Positions 1 through 8,296 of a DNA stretch of 28,162 nt are shown here, one piece after another. Where the stretch lies: assembly GCA_030263715.1 (NCBI GenBank), contig SZPM01000026.1:1-28162 (forward strand), given 5' to 3'. Both the position numbers and the translations under genes were made by a program. This DNA is from ATM1 sp003577165. Lineage in GTDB: Bacteria > Armatimonadota > Fimbriimonadia > Fimbriimonadales > ATM1. The notes under the pieces were generated by a model that had not been told where the DNA came from, did not search any database, and was given only the letters and a program-made list of their open reading frames with translations. Numbering within the stretch: the stretch's first letter is position 1; every line of letters begins with the position of its first letter.

Positions 1-1196
1 TCGATCGCCCCTAAAGCAATGGCAGCATTCCTTCGCACGTCCGAGTCCGAATCCGAAAGCGCGCGGATGAGCGGCTCCACTGCGCGGGGATCCTTGATCG
101 CCCAAAAAGCCTCGGCAGCCCCCGATCGCACGACCTGGTCCGAATCCGAAAGCGCGCGGATGAGCGGCTCGACGGCTCGCGCGCCAATACTCCCTAAAGC
201 CTCGGCAGCCCCCGATCGCACGACCTGGTCCGAATCCGAAAGCGCGCGGATGAGCGGCTCCACTGCGCGGGGATCCTTGATCTCCCCTAAAGCATTGGCA
301 GCCTGACTTCGCACTAACCAGAACGACTCCCCTAAAGCATTGGCAGCCTGACTTCGCACTAACCAGAACGAATCCGAAAGCGCGCGGACGAGACCGTCAA
401 TCGCCCTCTTGCGCACAGCGCCGCTGCTGCTTTTCGCACACTCGCTCAAAGCACCTATGGCGCCCAAATCCGCCAACTTTCTCGCCGCTTCGTCTCCCCA
501 TGACCCAGACAGTTTGGAAACGAGGTCGGCGATCCTCTCTGCTCTAGAGACCTCCGGCTTCGGGGGCGGGGTGGCAGTAGGGTCCTCGTAGGGCTTTCGC
601 GCTGAGGCGATCACTCGTTGAATCTCCGACGAGGCCACCGCGAAGTTGAGAAGCTGACCCTCTTGGATGCCCCCCACTACCATCCCAACGACTTGCCCCG
701 CAGAGTTGAGGACCGGGCTTCCAGAACTCCCCGGGCTGACCGGTGCGGTGATTTGCAGGAGCGTGCCCGTGCCGGTCTTCCGAATTCCGCTGACAATGCC
801 TTCCGAGATGGTCTGCTGGAGGAAACCGAGCGGAGTGCCGATGACGAAGATCTCTGTGCCGGGTTGGGGGAGTGCGGAAGCCAGGGCGAGTCGTCTAGAA
901 GCCGGCTTGTTCAGTTTCAGCACCGCCACGTCTCGATCCGGGTCGAAAGCATGGACCGAGACAACACGAAGGTCCTTCAGACTTGTTTGAATTTCCGATA
1001 AGTTTTCGCCTTCTACGATATGCGCTGCCGTCACCAAGAGCGTGCCGTCGCCCGTGATAAACCCCGTCCCCGCACCAGTGGGGGTCCCTATAGTGACCAC
1101 GGCGTCTTTCGCGCCTCGAAAGATCCTGCTCGCATCTCCTTGGCTAGCGCCAGCAGACAACAACCCAACCCCCAAGCCGATCAGCGCTGCGATCAC
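1..1196 (-). CDS. Exported trypsin-like serine protease with C-terminal HEAT repeats (3' end outside window)
   Basis: About 398 residues are visible and the frame stays open to the window edge. The start is a GTG at 1196 with an AGGTGGAG Shine-Dalgarno just upstream; no ATG is available. Residues 1-18 are a hydrophobic signal peptide (IAALIGLGVGLLSAGAS). A HtrA/trypsin-type protease domain follows, with all three catalytic residues visible: His59 in TAAHIVEG, Asp89 in DPDRDVAVL and Ser158 in PGSSGSPV. A Pro-rich linker near residues 205-215 leads into PBS-lyase-type HEAT repeats (AVEPLIRALSDSD...VRSGAAEALG) that continue to the edge. No PDZ domain is seen where HtrA proteins carry one, so HEAT repeats may serve as the substrate- or partner-binding module. 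The family of the protease domain is clear; substrate and role are unknown. A TATACT at 1220-1215 could be a -10 box but lies very close to the ribosome site. Confidence 0.9.
   Translation of the reverse strand, partial: MIAALIGLGVGLLSAGASQGDASRIFRGAKDAVVTIGTPTGAGTGFITGDGTLLVTAAHIVEGENLSEIQTSLKDLRVVSVHAFDPDRDVAVLKLNKPASRRLALASALPQPGTEIFVIGTPLGFLQQTISEGIVSGIRKTGTGTLLQITAPVSPGSSGSPVLNSAGQVVGMVVGGIQEGQLLNFAVASSEIQRVIASARKPYEDPTATPPPKPEVSRAERIADLVSKLSGSWGDEAARKLADLGAIGALSECAKSSSGAVRKRAIDGLVRALSDSFWLVRSQAANALGESFWLVRSQAANALGEIKDPRAVEPLIRALSDSDQVVRSGAAEALGSIGARAVEPLIRALSDSDQVVRSGAAEAFWAIKDPRAVEPLIRALSDSDSDVRRNAAIALGAI
282..371. repeat. Perfect 45-bp in-frame tandem duplication inside the HEAT-repeat coding region
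   Basis: Positions 282-326 and 327-371 are two identical 45-base units, each encoding 15 residues (SFWLVRSQAANALGE) of one HEAT motif. The flanking HEAT units are also nearly identical in DNA: the segment starting AGCGCGCGGA recurs at 58, 151, 241 and 379. Identity at the base level implies recent expansion. A 15-residue insert is only half a HEAT unit, so it duplicates one helix. Confidence 0.9.
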
Positions 1197-1507
1197 GACG
1201 TTTCTCCACCTAAAAGTATACGCCCATCTTTGCGGAGTAAGAGAGGGAACGGCTCCGTGGTGGTACGACAGGCAACCCTCGCAAGCGCCAGTGTGCTGCG
1301 CGCTTTTCGCTGGACGCAGTCTGTCGGGATGCAGGAGAGGATTCGACCCTTATGAGTTACTTTCACGACGCAGTCGCAAGCGCGAGAATGCCCAACTTAA
1401 CGACCAACGCCAAGGACAGGCGGGAAACGCCTGGATCAAACCTCGAGCGCTGGCGGGCGTTCTCAAGGCGGCGGGTGGACTGAGCATGGGTGATGGGTTC
1501 GTCGTGC

Positions 1508-1752
1508 GGCACGGATGAGCGACCCACTCGCTGTGATTGGCGCCTGGTATCGCGTCGCTCGTCCGTGGCGCTCATAGGCGACTGGGTTGGCCGTGGTCGA
1601 GCGCGAGGGCCTATGCGGGCATGGAGAGCGGCTTCAGACCAGGTCCGTGTGAGGCAGTCTTGATGAAATCGCCTCGTAGGGGCGCATGAAGCACGGGCGA
1701 GCGGTGCAAGCCCTTGCGCCACTTCGAACTTCGGAGACCGCTCATCCGTGCC
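1508..1752. repeat. Structured intergenic element bounded by a 14-bp inverted repeat (ncRNA or MITE-like candidate)
   Basis: GGCACGGATGAGCG at 1508-1521 is the exact reverse complement of 1739-1752, enclosing 217 bases. Within it CATAGGC (1574-1580) can pair with GCCTATG (1610-1616), GAGGC with GCCTC and GGCGCA with TGCGCC near 1650-1720. A poorer copy of the outer arm, CGCTCGTCCGTGGC, lies near 1556-1569. The nested pairing could be a folded RNA with a long closing stem, or terminal inverted repeats of a small non-autonomous element. I recognise no RNA family. Confidence 0.35.
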
Positions 1753-1774
1753 ACCCGACACATGCTCATTGGGA

Positions 1775-1811
1775 CACCCTCCACGGCAATCCGTGGAGAG
1801 ATAGAAGGGTG
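1775..1811. terminator. Strong hairpin with CAAT tetraloop (terminator-like)
   Basis: CTCCACGG (1779-1786) pairs perfectly with CCGTGGAG (1791-1798) across a 4-base loop, and an outer CACCC (1775-1779) matches GGGTG (1807-1811). No T-run follows on either strand, so an intrinsic terminator is not certain. It lies just beyond the structured element 1508-1752 and may belong to the same transcript. Confidence 0.35.
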
Positions 1812-1953
1812 CGAGGCATAGGCTGAAGCTACGTTACGCGTTTGTCCGAGCCGAGGTCGATCCCCCAGTCAGCCGTTTTGATCACGTTCAGGTGATGCTC
1901 GATCTCAATCATGGTGGTAGCCCTCGATGTCACAATGACCACCGGGTGTCACC

Positions 1954-2334
1954 ATGCGTCGGCGAAATCGGCTCTTGTTGAGCGCCGTGGTCCTGTGCGG
2001 CTTGGTTCTGTTCACCATACTCACTTGGCCGGCCTCCCACACTCCTTTCCGGTTTCTGAACGGTCGACCGCCGCTCGCCAAGTCCAGGATGCTTGTATAT
2101 GAATTCCGTACGGAAAGCTCGCAGTTGATCGCCGATGCTGCAAGGGAGTTGCGGGACCACGGGTATGAAGTCCGAAGCAAGAATTCCGACGGTGCGTCGT
2201 TGAAAGCGGTAAACGGCACGGAGTGCATCGATGTCTTTCGTGATGCCCGCTGGCGCACTACTGACGATGGCAGCATAGGGTGGTTGGAGAGCGACCAGCC
2301 TGGTTGGGTCACCGTCGTCTTTTGGGGAAGGTAA
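1954..2334 (+). CDS. Small membrane-anchored hypothetical protein
   Basis: 126 residues. The N-terminus has positive charges (MRRRNR) followed by one hydrophobic segment at about residues 7-24 (LLLSAVVLCGLVLFTIL), so it is a signal anchor or a signal peptide. The rest, about 100 residues, is a mixed polar domain with the helix-like stretch SSQLIADAARELRDHGYEV and ends in a Trp-rich strand (GWVTVVFWGR). The TA-side ribosome site is weak. I do not recognise the family. Two longer reverse-strand frames cover the same bases but lack any protein-like character, so I prefer this strand. Confidence 0.7.
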   Translation: MRRRNRLLLSAVVLCGLVLFTILTWPASHTPFRFLNGRPPLAKSRMLVYEFRTESSQLIADAARELRDHGYEVRSKNSDGASLKAVNGTECIDVFRDARWRTTDDGSIGWLESDQPGWVTVVFWGR

Positions 2335-2396
2335 CCTCATTTGAACTTTTGGTACCGAATCCGCCAGGCTCTTAGCCGCTGACGGCTACGGCAGAT

Positions 2397-2518
2397 TCAT
2401 CTCCGCACAGCTCTCAAATACCTCCACGTGCAGCTTCCTTCCGCCGTTGCGAGTTTTTCCGGGGTGCCCATCGCCACCACCTTTCCCCCGCCTCCGTCGG
2501 CCGGATGGCCCTAAGATC
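2397..2518 (-). pseudogene. uvrA: Relic of the 3' end of uvrA (excinuclease ABC subunit A)
   Basis: Reading the minus strand from 2510 to the TGA at 2399-2397 gives 37 codons with the features of the UvrA C-terminus: a Gly-rich DGGGGKVVAMGTPEKLA, then EGSCTWRYLRAVRR and stop. In intact UvrA this follows a DLGP motif. Here GATCTT (Asp-Leu) is present at 2518-2513, but an in-frame TAG and two apparent single-base insertions separate it from the rest. Nothing upstream resembles the remaining 900 residues. A hairpin TAGCCG-CTGA-CGGCTA (2373-2388) lies just downstream, as expected for an old gene end. The rest of 2335-2677 holds no gene that I can see. Confidence 0.65.
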
Positions 2519-2677
2519 GGAGTGAGTTTTCATGATTCACACCAATTTCAGCGTACGAACTCGCGGAAGCCCGCGTGGGTGTTCTGTTCGCCTTTCTTTC
2601 GCATGCAGGTGCCGGCTTAGGGGCAGGGTAACGGGTGCGGAAGTCCGCGCGTCCAACGTGCGGAGGAGATTCGGAAG

Positions 2678-4492
2678 ATGAAACAGTTGTGGATAAGCCC
2701 AATTCTCTGCATGGTTCTTGGGGCAGGCGCGCTTGCGCAAGGCGGATCCCGCGGCGGATTTGGCGGCGGCGGTTTCGGAGGCGGCGCACAGGGCGGCCAA
2801 GGGCAGGAGATCTATGATCGCTCGATACGCGCGATCGATGCTGCAATCGCCACATATCTGAATGGCGATCCCGTTAGCAACATTCTCACTCCCGGAGAGT
2901 ATAGCGAGTGGACTCTCCGGTTAAAGCCAGGGCAAGTCGTCATCGCCGAAGCGTTTAGCGAGGCGTTCGACCCGATGCTCGAAATCGTGGCCGAAGGCGA
3001 GACGCAGATTTTCGTGAACGACGACAGATATCCGGGCGATCAGCGTCCGCTCCTGTTGTGGCGCTGCGAACGCGAAGGCACATACTTCCTTCGCGTTCGT
3101 TCCTTTCGTGGACGGGCAGGAGGACAGTTCTTCATCAATCAAAGGGTGTATGACTCGATGGACATATCGTCCGACAAGATGACGGATCGCGAATTCGAAT
3201 CTCCAACGCGCTTTCTGTTTCGTGTTCAGATGAAGGCAGGAGAGATCAAGCAGATCGTCATGCCGGTTACCGACGACAAGAAGTTCTTCGAGGCGTCGGT
3301 GGGTCAAGCGATATCACAGATCGGCCTGCCCGACATCGGTCTTGCTTTTCCGCTGCGCCCCATCGTTCCCAATGCCATCCTCGCACCTGTGGACGGCACC
3401 TATTACGTTTTGGCTACGGCGCAACCCGGAGAGCGAAAAACTTTGCGCGCCGGGACCGTGGATTACGTTCCAGCGACGCTCGAGAGGCAAGGCGCAACTG
3501 TCCAGGCAAGCGCCAACACCAATCGGCCCATGCTCTGGAGGATGAAAGTCAAGGCGGGCGAACTTCTCCAGATCGCCACGCCCGATTTGCACTTGGAGTC
3601 GGATATCGTGGTGGTGGAGGAGCCTGACCTATCGAAGTTCGACCTAATGAATGCGGAAAGCAACCCGTTTTTTCCGAAGCCCAAAGACCCATCGGACGCA
3701 GACAAGGGCCCCGCGTTCATCGAACTTCCAGCAAGGGATCGCGACGGGCGACTGTTCGTACTTGCGGCGATGCGAGACGTCACTCTTTGGATCGCTTCCG
3801 ACGGGTTGGGCGAGAAAGACAAACGGTACACGCTTTCCGTCGCCCCGGCGGCAAGAGATTATGCCGTCGGCAACTCGAACCGTGGCAGATTGACGGTGGG
3901 CAGGACCGACTACTGGACATTCGATGCGAAGGTCGGTGATGTGATGACGTTTCGAACCACTGCGAACGGGTTCTCGCAGCAAGTCTATTTGATGGACCCA
4001 GACCTCAAGCCGGTCGGCCGTGAGATCGCGTTACCCGATCAAACGGAGATGGAATGGGACTTGATCGTGCGCAAGCCCGGCCGTTACCTCGCCTGGGTTT
4101 CCTGCTATGGCGATGGAGGAGGAGGCGAGTACACCCTTGCACGAAGCGTGTTCGAGCCGAAACGCTTTGGGAAGAACACTGCTGCCATTGGCGAGTTGGC
4201 GGACGGCGACGTTCAAGTGTGGACTTTCACGGCGCAACCCGACGATCCGCTGCTGATTCGCTGGAATTCAACGAACTGGTCGTATTCCATCAACATTCGA
4301 GACGAACGTGGCGAGCCGGTGTCTCTGCCGCTCACGGCGGTGGACGAGACGAACCGATACGGCATCCTCAAAGTAGATCGGCCAACGACGTTTCTGATCG
4401 TCTTGAGGGCGGGACCGGACAAGGCCAAGTACTCGATCGAACTAAAAGAGTTGCCGGGAATGAAGCGTGGTTCCTCTGGCTCTGAGCCATAG
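2678..4492 (+). CDS. Large secreted protein with Gly/Phe-rich N-terminus and PPC-like beta domains
   Basis: 604 residues. The start ATG is preceded by GGAGGAG at a good distance. Residues 1-20 are a signal peptide ending at ALA, followed by a low-complexity Gly/Phe segment to about residue 43. The remainder is all-beta in character, with repeats of the type seen in pre-peptidase C-terminal (PPC) domains: LTPGEYSEWTLRLKPGQVV early, RGRLTVGRTDYWTFDAKVGD in the middle and IGELADGDVQVWTFTAQPDD late. Each combines a turn, a W-T-F strand and an Asp/Gly loop. No protease or other catalytic domain is attached, so I infer an extracytoplasmic binding or structural protein. The Gly-rich segment directly after the signal peptide is unusual. 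No clear terminator follows; 4493-4705 looks empty. Confidence 0.85.
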   Translation: MKQLWISPILCMVLGAGALAQGGSRGGFGGGGFGGGAQGGQGQEIYDRSIRAIDAAIATYLNGDPVSNILTPGEYSEWTLRLKPGQVVIAEAFSEAFDPMLEIVAEGETQIFVNDDRYPGDQRPLLLWRCEREGTYFLRVRSFRGRAGGQFFINQRVYDSMDISSDKMTDREFESPTRFLFRVQMKAGEIKQIVMPVTDDKKFFEASVGQAISQIGLPDIGLAFPLRPIVPNAILAPVDGTYYVLATAQPGERKTLRAGTVDYVPATLERQGATVQASANTNRPMLWRMKVKAGELLQIATPDLHLESDIVVVEEPDLSKFDLMNAESNPFFPKPKDPSDADKGPAFIELPARDRDGRLFVLAAMRDVTLWIASDGLGEKDKRYTLSVAPAARDYAVGNSNRGRLTVGRTDYWTFDAKVGDVMTFRTTANGFSQQVYLMDPDLKPVGREIALPDQTEMEWDLIVRKPGRYLAWVSCYGDGGGGEYTLARSVFEPKRFGKNTAAIGELADGDVQVWTFTAQPDDPLLIRWNSTNWSYSINIRDERGEPVSLPLTAVDETNRYGILKVDRPTTFLIVLRAGPDKAKYSIELKELPGMKRGSSGSEP

Positions 4493-4705
4493 GTGTTGAC
4501 CATGGCGTGCCTTGTGTCGAGGAGGTCGGTTCTTTGGAGCGGCTGCGCGGGCTTCTGTTCCACTGTGGTTGTTGCTTGCTCGCGCCTGGACTGAAGACAC
4601 ATCCCCGATCGACGCGCTGCGGATGAGGCGATTCCATCGGCTGTCCGTAGCGCGCATCGTAGTACCAACGCTAAAGTCGAATGGCCAAAACGGCGAGCCG
4701 CTGCT

Positions 4706-5515
4706 TCATTCCCTTGCGAATTGCGGACGGTCGAAGGCGTGATCGAAGCCGCTGCGAATCATGTTTCGAAACGAGTAGCCCGGGTCGTCCGCCGTGTCCG
4801 CGTTCGTCTCCGAGGTCACCCAACTCGCTCCCAAGTCTCGCGCCATCCTCGATCTGCCTTCGATCAGCGCGCGTTGGACGCCGCGTCCACGAAACTCGGG
4901 CAGGCAGCATCCTCCGCCGAGCCACCCGATCCCTTCGCTGCAGAAGAGGAATCCCGTGCCAGCAGGCCGCCCGTCCGCAAGGGCCAGGACGGTTACGCGC
5001 CCTTCGCACTGCGTTGCGACGACGGAACGAACCCATCGGCTTGCCTCGGGAGGCAGGCCGAAACTCGCGACCATGACATCTGCGAAGGTCTCTTGGTCGG
5101 TCGGCGCGGCCGCTCGAACTTCGATTCCTTGAGGTGCATCGCGGGGTTCGGACGATCGCACGAACTTCGGGCGTCTTCGGGCCTCGCGATACCCATGACG
5201 CTCCAGGTCCGCGATGTCGAGCGTTGCAGCGTTCGGGCTTACTTCGATCGCGTGCGGCCTCCCCCCCGCGAACTCGGCGATCCGCCCGAGAGCGGTTTCA
5301 TCGAACGAGTCGTACAATCCCAATCCAAGCGTGCGATTGAACAGCGTCCAACCGATCGCTTCGCAAGACCAGGCGGGCGCGCCTTTGACTCGCGTCGTCG
5401 CGATGCCGAGGTCGCGCTTCACGTGGTCGTCGATCGAAGCCATCAGCGAGTGAAAGCCCTCGGCCTCTGCGCGCTCGGCTCGGATCAGCAGTTCGCGGCC
5501 GGCCATGGGGTGCAT
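4706..5515 (-). CDS. GNAT-family N-acetyltransferase
   Basis: 269 residues. The C-terminal half (about residues 130-250) is a GNAT domain: it opens with GIEVRAAAPTDQETFADVM and contains the acetyl-CoA loop PEFRGRGVQRALIEGRSRMA, followed by helix and strand GASWVTSETN. The N-terminal half may be a degenerate second GNAT-like domain, since two-domain GNAT proteins are common, but no second CoA loop is visible. The substrate cannot be told from sequence. It is followed at a distance of 260 bases upstream by another minus-strand gene, so co-transcription is possible but not shown. Confidence 0.85.
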   Translation of the reverse strand: MHPMAGRELLIRAERAEAEGFHSLMASIDDHVKRDLGIATTRVKGAPAWSCEAIGWTLFNRTLGLGLYDSFDETALGRIAEFAGGRPHAIEVSPNAATLDIADLERHGYREARRRPKFVRSSEPRDAPQGIEVRAAAPTDQETFADVMVASFGLPPEASRWVRSVVATQCEGRVTVLALADGRPAGTGFLFCSEGIGWLGGGCCLPEFRGRGVQRALIEGRSRMARDLGASWVTSETNADTADDPGYSFRNMIRSGFDHAFDRPQFARE

Positions 5516-5778
5516 TATGGATTGGAGCTGCTTGGCTGCTCGTTCTCTAACCTACTCTCGCTTCCGTCTCTTGGGCACGGGGGCGCTTCGCTTCCCCGTG
5601 GCACCCGGCGAGGATTCGAGTGAAGCCTTTCGACTATGTAGAGACATTTGCGCTGTCGTTCGGTCACAGTTCGTTTCGAGAGACGGGGTGCACGGCTAGC
5701 CGCGGACGAAGTCAGTCGGTGCAAACTCATGCACGCCCGCATGCGCCGAGGGATCGGATAACTCGTCTGCTTGCGACT

Positions 5779-6336
5779 TCAGTCGAGCGGTTCCGGGACG
5801 GGGCACGACAGGCTCTTGCTGTACATCCCGGATCGGTCGAAGCAACAGGGTCGCTTCTTCCCTTTCGCGAGCATGTCGCAGGCGTTGGCGACGCGGCGCG
5901 CGCGCGTCTCGGGACGTTTCGCGGAGTTGATCCAGTGAACCCAATCTCGACGCGCCGCGGGCGTGACGCCTGACCAAGCGGCGGCGGCTTTCGCATCAGC
6001 CTCCACCGCCTTTCGCAGGTCGGGGGGCACTTCCGGCTCGGGCTCGACGGATGCAGGTCGCACCTCGACCTCGATGGCGTCGCCCGCCTCGGCGTTCGCT
6101 GCAATGCGCATCTTGCGATCCACCTTCAGCCAGTGCCCTCCTTCACCATCCGGCTCGAGAGTCGCAGTGAATGCGACGCCGTTGAAGGATCCGTCCACCG
6201 ATACTTGCCCTCTCGACGGCAGTTGCGCGCTCGCTTCGGCGGGCAGCCGCAAAAAGGTCCAACCGGCGCTGCTGTCCTCCGAAGGACGATAGAGGGTCGC
6301 GCGAAAACGGACCGCCGTTGCCGCCTTGTTCGCCAT
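5779..6336 (-). CDS. DUF1905 / YdeI (OmpD-associated)-type protein
   Basis: 185 residues. The N-terminal half matches the DUF1905 pattern: a small beta barrel with FRATLYRPSEDSSAGWTFLRLP, then RGQVSVDGSFNGVAFTATLEPDG and KMRIAANAEAGDAIEVEV. The C-terminal half has the YdeI/OmpD-associated pattern PPDLRKAVEADAKAAAAW...TPAARRDWVHWINSAKRPETRARR. This two-part layout is common in environmental bacteria, and its biochemical role is not established. The first codon lies about 100 bases from the divergent DUF4838 gene, so the two share a promoter region. Confidence 0.88.
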   Translation of the reverse strand: MANKAATAVRFRATLYRPSEDSSAGWTFLRLPAEASAQLPSRGQVSVDGSFNGVAFTATLEPDGEGGHWLKVDRKMRIAANAEAGDAIEVEVRPASVEPEPEVPPDLRKAVEADAKAAAAWSGVTPAARRDWVHWINSAKRPETRARRVANACDMLAKGKKRPCCFDRSGMYSKSLSCPVPEPLD

Positions 6337-6436
6337 GACGCCGATATTTTGTCATGCTTCACTTCTTTTCGTAGTTCCAGGGCGGTCCGCAGGGGTTTGC
6401 GCCCGGCAGGTCGCCCTGTTCCGCCATACTTTCCCC

Positions 6437-8119
6437 ATGGTGTGCGCTTTCATGGCGATCGCTTTATCGAACCCAGCAGACATCGTCATCGCCGAGAACG
6501 GAGTGACCGACTGGGCCATCGTCGTGGAAGAAACGCTTCCCGGCCTCCAGCACGGCGCGAAGGAACTCCAGACATTTCTGAAGGAGATATCCGGTGCGGA
6601 ACTGAGCATTGTGAACAAGCGGGATCGCGGGCGCAAAGCGATTGTCGTGCGAAGCGACCGCAAGTTGCGGGAAGAGGAGTATGTGATTCGCACGGATGCG
6701 AACGGTATTACGATCTCGGGTGGGGGGCTCCGTGGGGCCATGTACGGATGCTACGGCCTCTTGCAGGACGTGCTCGGCTGCCGTTGGTTCACTTCGACGA
6801 TTTCGCGGATTCCAAGGCGACGGCGGTTGGCGGTGCCGAGTTTGGACATCCGCGAGAAGCCGGCTTTCGAGTATCGCGAGCCGTTCTTCACCGAAGCGTT
6901 TGAGACGCATTGGGCGGTACGAAACCGAACCAACGGAAACGCGCAGCGGATCGACGAATCGATGGGAGGGAAAATCTCCTACGGCCGTTTCGTGCACACA
7001 TTCTACGAAATCGTCTCTCCCGAGGTGTACTTCAAGGACCACCCGGAGTACTTCTCCTTCGTCGACGGTCGGCGGCAGGATGGGTACAAGCAGTTGTGTC
7101 TCACGAATCCGGACGTGTTGAGAATTACGATCGCGAAGGTCGAGGAGTGGATTCGCGACAACCCGACGGCGACGATCTTTTCCGTATCGCAAAACGACAC
7201 CTACTCTTATTGCCAATGCGACGCGTGCAAGAAGATCGAGACTGAAGAGGAATCCCCCTCGGGGCCGCTGCTTCGGTTCGTCAATCAGGTCGCCGACGCG
7301 ATCGGGAAGAAGCACCCGAACGTTTTGATAGATACGCTCGCCTATCAGTGGTCCGAAAAACCACCGAAGATCGAGAGGCCTCACAAGAACGTTCGTGTTC
7401 GCCTCGCGCCGATCTACGCATGCTTCGCGCATCCGCTGAACGGCTGCGAGCAGAACCGAACCGCGCTCGCGAATCTGAAGGCGTGGTCGAAGATCACGAA
7501 TCAACTGTATATTTGGCATTACTGCACCGACTTCGCCCACTATCTGCAGCCTCTTCCCTGCTTGGATGAGATCGCTGGGGACATCAAGCTGTTCAAGGAG
7601 TCGGGCGTCGTCGGCGTCTTCGACGAAGGCGCGTATCCGCCGGGAGGCTGCGGGGACATGGCGGAACTGAAGAGTTATCTTCTTGCTCGGCTGATGTGGA
7701 ATCCCAATCTCGACGCCAATGCGATCATCACGGAGTTTCTGAACGGAGTCTACGGAGACGCTGCGCCGATGATTCAGGAGTGGCTCGATCTGACGCACCT
7801 GGCAGCACGTGAGAAGAACATTCACGCGACGATTTACGATCCGCCGACGGCGGCCTATTTTTCGCAGGAGATGCTGGAACGTGGGCGACAACTCTTCGAC
7901 GAAGCGGAGTTGAAGACTCTGACCGATGCGCAGGCGCACGAGATGGTACGGAAGGCGCGAATGGGGCTGCAGTATTTGGAGTTCATGCGAACGGCGGAGG
8001 GCGATCCGAAGCGGGCAGCGCGCGCGAAGGAACTCGCGGATGCGATTCGCCATTTCGGCGTGCAGCAGGTGTCGGAGGGGGGCTCGGCGGCGGAGTTCTT
8101 GAAGCGCATCGGGCAGTAA
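6437..8119 (+). CDS. DUF4838 domain protein (glycoside-hydrolase-like)
   Basis: 560 residues from ATG 6437. The frame is open from 6326, but that would overlap the divergent gene; ATG 6452 is another possible start, and neither has a Shine-Dalgarno. Residues about 10-150 resemble the N-terminal domain of family 67/20-like glycoside hydrolases (GAKELQTFLKEISGAEL, ISGGGLRGAMYGCYGLL). Residues about 150-450 are DUF4838, marked by VSQNDTYSYCQCDACKKIE with Cys at about 259, 261 and 264, then RFVNQVADAIGKKHPNVLI. The C-terminal 100 residues are helical. Such proteins are usually secreted and thought to act on polysaccharides, but activity is unproven. A normal signal peptide is not evident here; the hydrophobic start MVCAFMAIALS is short. 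Confidence 0.88.
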   Translation: MVCAFMAIALSNPADIVIAENGVTDWAIVVEETLPGLQHGAKELQTFLKEISGAELSIVNKRDRGRKAIVVRSDRKLREEEYVIRTDANGITISGGGLRGAMYGCYGLLQDVLGCRWFTSTISRIPRRRRLAVPSLDIREKPAFEYREPFFTEAFETHWAVRNRTNGNAQRIDESMGGKISYGRFVHTFYEIVSPEVYFKDHPEYFSFVDGRRQDGYKQLCLTNPDVLRITIAKVEEWIRDNPTATIFSVSQNDTYSYCQCDACKKIETEEESPSGPLLRFVNQVADAIGKKHPNVLIDTLAYQWSEKPPKIERPHKNVRVRLAPIYACFAHPLNGCEQNRTALANLKAWSKITNQLYIWHYCTDFAHYLQPLPCLDEIAGDIKLFKESGVVGVFDEGAYPPGGCGDMAELKSYLLARLMWNPNLDANAIITEFLNGVYGDAAPMIQEWLDLTHLAAREKNIHATIYDPPTAAYFSQEMLERGRQLFDEAELKTLTDAQAHEMVRKARMGLQYLEFMRTAEGDPKRAARAKELADAIRHFGVQQVSEGGSAAEFLKRIGQ

Positions 8120-8296
8120 AGGGGGCTCGAGGAAGCTAGTGCCCTGCGCGCCGATGCCCTTGGGGTCGGACGTACAGGTGGCGATCCGTGATAGAACGGG
8201 GTGCGAACTCAGGGCTCGTCCGCGACGGACCCATAATTCACTATCGAGTTTCGACGGGCCGTTGCGAAAGGTGGCCGAGGCGCAGCGGTCGCAGTG

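Larger units (their letters stand above)
1197..1953. other. 757-bp stretch without a convincing gene
   Basis: This is the divergent spacer between the protease gene and the small membrane protein. Open frames on both strands are Arg/Ser/Pro-rich, lack Shine-Dalgarno motifs and resemble no family I know. The stretch does contain a succession of inverted repeats between 1508 and 1811, listed separately. A 43-codon ORF from ATG 1352 is possible but unsupported. Confidence 0.6.

Noticed and set aside
46..390. Regularly spaced repeats that might suggest a CRISPR array
   Set aside because: Repeats are in-frame coding HEAT units with spacing of 90-138 bases and no unique spacers of uniform length.
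1337..1365. GATTCGACCC, reminiscent of a tRNA T-arm
   Set aside because: The flanking bases cannot form a five-pair T-stem or an acceptor stem.
1352..1483. 43-codon ORF from ATG 1352
   Set aside because: GGAGAGG is 13 or more bases away and the product resembles nothing known; insufficient support.
1630..1660. ACCAGGTCCG...GAGGCAGTC, slightly similar to the SRP RNA domain IV loop
   Set aside because: The invariant GGAA and AGCAGCC loop sequences are missing.
1363..1761. 132-codon minus-strand frame in the left intergenic gap
   Set aside because: No ribosome site and a Ser/Arg-rich random-looking sequence; the region is better explained by inverted repeats.
6464..8053. 529-codon open frame on the minus strand
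   Set aside because: Antisense shadow of the DUF4838 gene with Arg/Leu/His-rich composition; the plus-strand protein has clear motifs.
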